This document shows, piece by piece, positions 55,501 to 61,500 of a DNA stretch of 64,000 bases (its first letter is position 1; each line of letters starts with the position of its first letter). The position numbers were made by a program, and so were the translations under genes. The stretch comes from Ectobius pallidus (lineage: Eukaryota > Arthropoda > Insecta > Blattodea > Ectobiidae). The DNA is taken from the NCBI GenBank assembly GCA_964059195.1, contig CAXKWD010000013.1, forward strand, positions 23,040,611-23,104,610, written 5' to 3'. Under the pieces are notes generated by a model. The model saw only the letters and a list, made by a program, of their open reading frames with translations. It searched no databases and was not told where the DNA came from.

Positions 55501-58500
55501 CCATAATTAAAGAAGTAGAGTATGAGGTACGTACTGAGCTACATTCTCCTTATTAAATCAGTACCAACATTCCAAGAAAAAATATTGTTGGCAGCTTCAA
55601 AAATTTCTTGTAGGAGATATGAACAGTGTATAATGAAATTTAAGGAATGCCTTTGAGAAGATATTTTCTACTGTTAACATTATATTTTCTTAATAATATG
55701 AGTAAGGAGTCAGATGATGTAACACTTGCTTCACTTACAGTAGTTTTTTAAGACTAGTTTCAGGAAACATTGTCTTTCTCATCCTCAGCGAATGACCTTT
55801 AGGAAAAAATACTGTAAGTGAAGTACGAGGGTGGATCGAAAAGCAACGCTCAATAATTTTTTTTACAAAAAGTTTAATAGGTACAATTACAAACAAATGC
55901 ACACATGAAGGGACATCTTTTGTCTATTTTTCTATATAGTCGTCAAATTTCTCAACACATTTCTGCCATCGTGATACCAGTTTCAAAATACCCTGTTCAT
56001 AGAAGTTCGTTTGGTTGGAGTATAACCATCTGCGGACTGCTGTTTTCACTTCTGCATCTGACGCAAAGTGTTTACCGGCCAAGAATTTCTTCAGCGAGGT
56101 GTAGTGCATTTTTATGGGCTAAAGGGTATAACCAGAGTGAAATTCACAGGGACATGCATGGAGTGTATGAAGACGACTGTATGGACTGCAGCAGTGTCTC
56201 CAGGTGGTGTGCATTTTTTGAAGATGGCTGTGATAACCTTTCATTTGTTTGGTCCCATGAAGAAATTCTTGGTTGGTAAATGCTTTGCATCAGATGCGGA
56301 AGTGAAATGAGCAGTCCACAGATGGCTATACTCCAACCTAACAGACTTCTATGAACAGGGTATTTTTAAACTGGTATCACGATAGGAGAAATGTGTGGAG
56401 AATCTTGGCGATTATATAGAAAATAGACAAAAGATGTTCCTTCATGTGTGCATTTGTTTGTAATATTACCTATTAAACTTTTGTAAAAAAAATTATTGTG
56501 TGTTACTTTTCAATCCACCCTTGTAAGTGTTACAACACCTTACTCCTTATCCGTGTTATTAATACAATAATCTCACTGTCATAGACTTCTAGCGTTGCCA
56601 CCTGTCCCGAATTAGGCGGGACATCCCGCATTTTAAGAACATTTTCAGCGTCCCGAATTATGCCTAAGAGGGACGCATTATATTGCGGGACGCCAAATTA
56701 TTCCAAAACAAAATTTGAGACGGTAAATTATTCTTAGTGGCATATTTTGTGAATTTCGACTCATGATCAAGATAGAGATATTGTTCCATTGCTAAAATGT
56801 ATCGTGTTGGCAGCAGTGAAATCACCGTCAAAGACTCTGTGAAGGCACTTAATGTACTCGTAGAATCTGATGTTAATTTGGATGAGTTATATGAGGAATT
56901 ATGCTTTAGTTCCTGATAGCAATGCATTTGTGGATAGATTGTCCTCTCATGAATCTAAAATAGACAGAATCCAGAGACAAGTGCTCAGCTGGCCTCATAA
57001 AGAGTGAAATAATAATTTCTACAAATGTTACAGATACCTGTAAACACTATGTAGTGAGAGTGACACAGATCAAAGAACTATTAGAACTGCCAAATCAAAA
57101 AAGAAATACAGCTTCAAGTCGTGAATTTGCCCAGGTTTTTTAATTTTATTATTATCATGCTAATCTTTTCTTTTCTAATGTTAGTGTTACTGTTACACAG
57201 CTTTTTGGCTTTGTAATGAATATATTCCATCTTTCTATTATTAATACATTGTTCCAAGTACGAATTTAGGTATGAAGATCGGCGATCTGCATATATTCGA
57301 TAAGTGTCCCTCCTTAGCCTTACAGAAAGGTGGCAACCCTATAGACTTCCTACATAAATGAATAATTATATTTAGTATTTATGTTCATGTAAGTGTAGAA
57401 TTGGTTTTTTATAATTTTTTAGAAACATTATGAACTTCAAATTTATGACCTTAAACTTTAAAATTAACTTAGTTAAACTTTTTCACTGCCTCGCACTACT
57501 GCATGTTTAGTAATGAGGGGAATCCAAGATTTTGAAAGCTGTCATGTTTTAGGATTGTCATACAGACATACCCTGCCTTTTAATCTAAAAAGATGATTTT
57601 AACAAACAAAAGTAAAATAGAATATTAATTTATTTTCCAAATAAAGTATGATCAATGCAAAAATATAAAAATAAAAGAAGAAAAAAGAGAAGATAACAAT
57701 TAGGGAATAGGACCTCTGGCCAAATTAGATTTAAATTTATTTAATGAGTGAATGTTATACAAACGATTGTGTGAAATGGTCAATAAGTCACAAATAATTT
57801 GTATTCCAATGCCTTCCAAAATGTCCAGTAGCAGTCCAAACCATCGGGAGCATATGATTGTTCATATACATGATTGGAATTGTAGTTGTAGTAATTGTTG
57901 GACAACTACAATTCAGTTCGCATATCCTGTATGACAAGATCATTCACAAACATTCAACAATATATAAGTAATTAACACAATGAAGGTACATAACATATAT
58001 CTGGTGAGTTGGATCTAGTACATATACTTCACTTTCTGTACACGTTATTACTGAAAGTTAAGTTAATGATTGTGCAAGATCCAACTCAACATATATGTTA
58101 TACCAGTGTAATCAAACATATTTCTTATGGTAAATTTGGCAACATGAGAGTCAGTTGCTGGAGATGGCTGCTCTATGCAGTTGAAAGCACTCGATCTGGG
58201 TAACTCACATTACCAAAAATATAGTAGTATACTACTATCATTAAAAAAGTTTAACCAAGTTAATATTAAATTACATCATTACAAAATGGACAAAATTCAA
58301 GAAAAAAACTTTAAAATATTCAACTTTACTATTGTAAGTAAGCCTAATTATCCATTAAAATAGAATATGTTTCAAAGTCTGTTGTTTTCATTCTATGCTG
58401 CATCCAATGAGTTTTTCTTGTCTATAGAGGCAAACTTGTCAGTGGATTTGGGCTGAGGATCAAGGCAAAAGCCCTTGAAACATGTTGTATTTCAGTACGC

Positions 58501-61500
58501 AATTATGTACTAATTTACTACTGAAAGGATTATTAACACATTCATTTTCACATCTGGCCTTAGTTAGAAAACTACAAGTAATCTACCATATCTGTCTGTC
58601 ACCTCTTGCAGAGTTTTAATGTTTAAAAATGGAAGAGATAATGAAGTTATAGTCAGTTTCGGATGTCTTGAGAGAAATGAAGTAAACAGTGGTTATAACG
58701 GGAGAAAAGCACAGTTCACCAGCTAGCAAAACTCACATTGAAGTTTATGAAAAATTAATTATGCACACAATATTTTCAAAATTACGTTCGCCTGTCTTTA
58801 ACCTTAAGACATTCACAAATCACAAGAGGAATGTTGACCTGTTGAAGCGAAAGAATGTGAATTGGGCTTAGGACTGCAGGGGGTGTGTCATAACGAGGTT
58901 GGCCGCTGCCCAATAGTGTGCGAGCATTCAAACCAAGGTCGCATACCTACGTTATCGATCCGCATCTTTTACTCTCAGGACATCTGGAACGGACAGTAGA
59001 GAATGCTTTTGCAGATGGAATCAGTGAGGGAGGTGAGGCAGTATGCGCAGGTATGAAATACCGTCACTGGTTTTAAAGTTTCAGTGGCATACCAGCACTG
59101 GTTTTAATGGTTAAATAGCATACTGTCACAGAAAATCAATGGCTATTTAATACAAATTCTCAATATTCCTTTGAGTCTTAATATAATAATTACTTATTAT
59201 TCATAAATTCGTACACTTGCATCGGTAGCCATTGTCCTCTTAGAAGGCTGCAACGATAACTTGTGATGGTCTCTGTTGCCATCTTAATGAGTATACTACT
59301 AGATTTGATGCTTTAAAAAAAAATTCTCGGTAACAAAGTGTTGTAACTTTTATACTGTTTAAACAGGTCTTAAATACTTTAAAAATATCTTTATTGAAAT
59401 AAATAAACTAAACTTCGTGGTGCTACATCCCTATCACCCGACAACTGCTCATCTACCATTGGCAGATGGCAGGATTGGGGGCATGTGGTCAGCATGCCGA
59501 CACCCATGACCGTTATTGGTTGTTTCCGTGACCATTAAATCAACAGTACAAGATGTTCTAGTCTTGTGTTGTGCTCCTTCTTGGCAATCGTCTTTAAAGC
59601 AGGGTTGGTTACTCATGGAGGAATGCCGCCATGTGTATATCACATATCCTGCATAGCGTAATAATTATGTTGTAAGGGGGGGGATGTACTTTTTTAAATT
59701 GAGGTATGATAGGGAATAATTTTGGGATAGCATACTGCCTCTGGATTTTTCCCACTTCCTTTACTGGATGGAACATATAGTGAACATAAATAATTTGATT
59801 TTTTAGTTACTTTTCTGTATAATTTGAGTGAAATTCAACATTGTAAGGGTTGTTGACATTGTGTCATGCTGGTCTAATGAAGTGAAGTTGGCATGAGGAG
59901 TAAAAAGTACTTGTCTGTTGATGAAGCCCTTAAAATGTTTTAGGCTGAAGGTTCTGTGATGATCTCGTCACCATAATTCCACAAACTTTTGATCGTTATA
60001 CAAATAGTTCTGGATAGTACAAAGATTGTTTCTGAATGATGCAAAAATGCACAGATGAGGGGTAACACAATTTTATCCTTAAACTGGGTTCTTGCAAGAT
60101 CTTTTCTTGTGACCTGTGAACAGGGGGAGGCACCAATGGGGGCTAAGTGGGTCCTGATCCACCCCAAAAAAAAGTTTGCCCACACTTCGACTCACCCTTG
60201 TTTTATTCAAAATTGATAATGAAAGAGTAGACAATAAAATTAAAAAAAAAGACTTTATTGAAATCATTTCTTGTTTTTAAAATATGTGTGATCTGAGTAC
60301 TTTCCAAAATTTATCACAATAGAGGTATCTCATATTTTGGAGTGAGGAAAGGCTAGCGCTGGAGTTCCAGTTCCATTAACACTTCACATTTAACAATTTG
60401 AAAGGGGGGAGAAATAAACTGAATCCATGCAATCCCAAAGACTATAGTTTTTTTTTTTTTAATATTTTCCTTTTAATTGCTTATTCGACTATACAGCAAT
60501 GAAAATTATTTAACATATGTTAGGGTGATAAAAATTTAACTCAATTAATTATTTATCAATTTAGAGAAATAAATTTGATCACAAATACATACACTCGTGG
60601 CCCACCTTTACATTGTTCTGGCCCACCTGCAAAAAAAATTATGGTGCCCCCACTGCGTATGACATCGATTTGAAAAATATATAAATTTAGTATATTTTTT
60701 ATTAAAATGTATTACATTGTTTGTATAGTTCATTAATCATTAGTTTCCATTTTTTTTAAATTCATCAATAAGTATTCTGTTTTAATATAACAAATTTTGA
60801 GTAACCATATATAATTTTAATATTTATAATTCCAGTCTTTCTAGAGCCGGATTTTAAAAATTTAGGTCAAGTTAAAGTATGCAGCTGATAATTTTTGAAT
60901 TACTGGTACATGACATAAGCAAAATAAGTGTAAGATTAGTTCAAGACTTCTTTAAAGAGCAAAGTAATTATAAATTTAAAACTATTTCCAACCTATGTAT
61001 TTATAATTTGTCTAATTTTATTTTATTCCACAAAAATTGCTTCGTCCTCTTCAATTCTTAAACATGATATTATCCCTTGGACCTCTTGAAGTTGGAAACC
61101 CCTGTTGTAGTCTGTGTAACTTACATGTCCTTCATTTTAAAAGTTGCTAAGTGGCCACCCTAATGCATACAAGCCTTAAAGAATATTTTAATATTTTCTG
61201 TAACTTTCAGTCTGCACATCTACATTCAGTGTCTTTAGAAATACATAGACCATATTGTTAAAAAAATTGTTAGGGTATAATATATTTTAATGTAATTACT
61301 GTCAGTTTCTCTGAAGCTCATTTACTTTTGCAGAAAAAGTCACAACGAGACTTAACATACTTGAAAGGAAAATATACTGGTCAATATCCACTATACGTTG
61401 TGAATGGTACTTTCATTAAGGGAAGAGATTTAAATTCCACTAGTAAATTTTATATTGATCTGGTTGAGAAAGAAGTTCTAGGAAGCATAAACTACACACC

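Larger units (their letters stand above)
55826..56523. mobile_element. mariner foldback relic D
   Basis: Ends CGAGGGTGGATCGAAAAGCA (left) and, reversed, CAAGGGTGGATTGAAAAGTA (right), TA at 55824-55825 and 56524-56525. Arms 55826-56092 and about 56240-56523 carry inverted copies of the transposase 3' end; the centre holds a piece of the transposase N-terminus. Confidence 0.9.

Noticed and set aside
58689..58871. 60-codon frame (MVITGEKHSSPASKTHIEVY) as a possible transposase N-terminus
   Set aside because: No recognisable motif, no terminal repeats nearby, and length expected by chance in this base composition.
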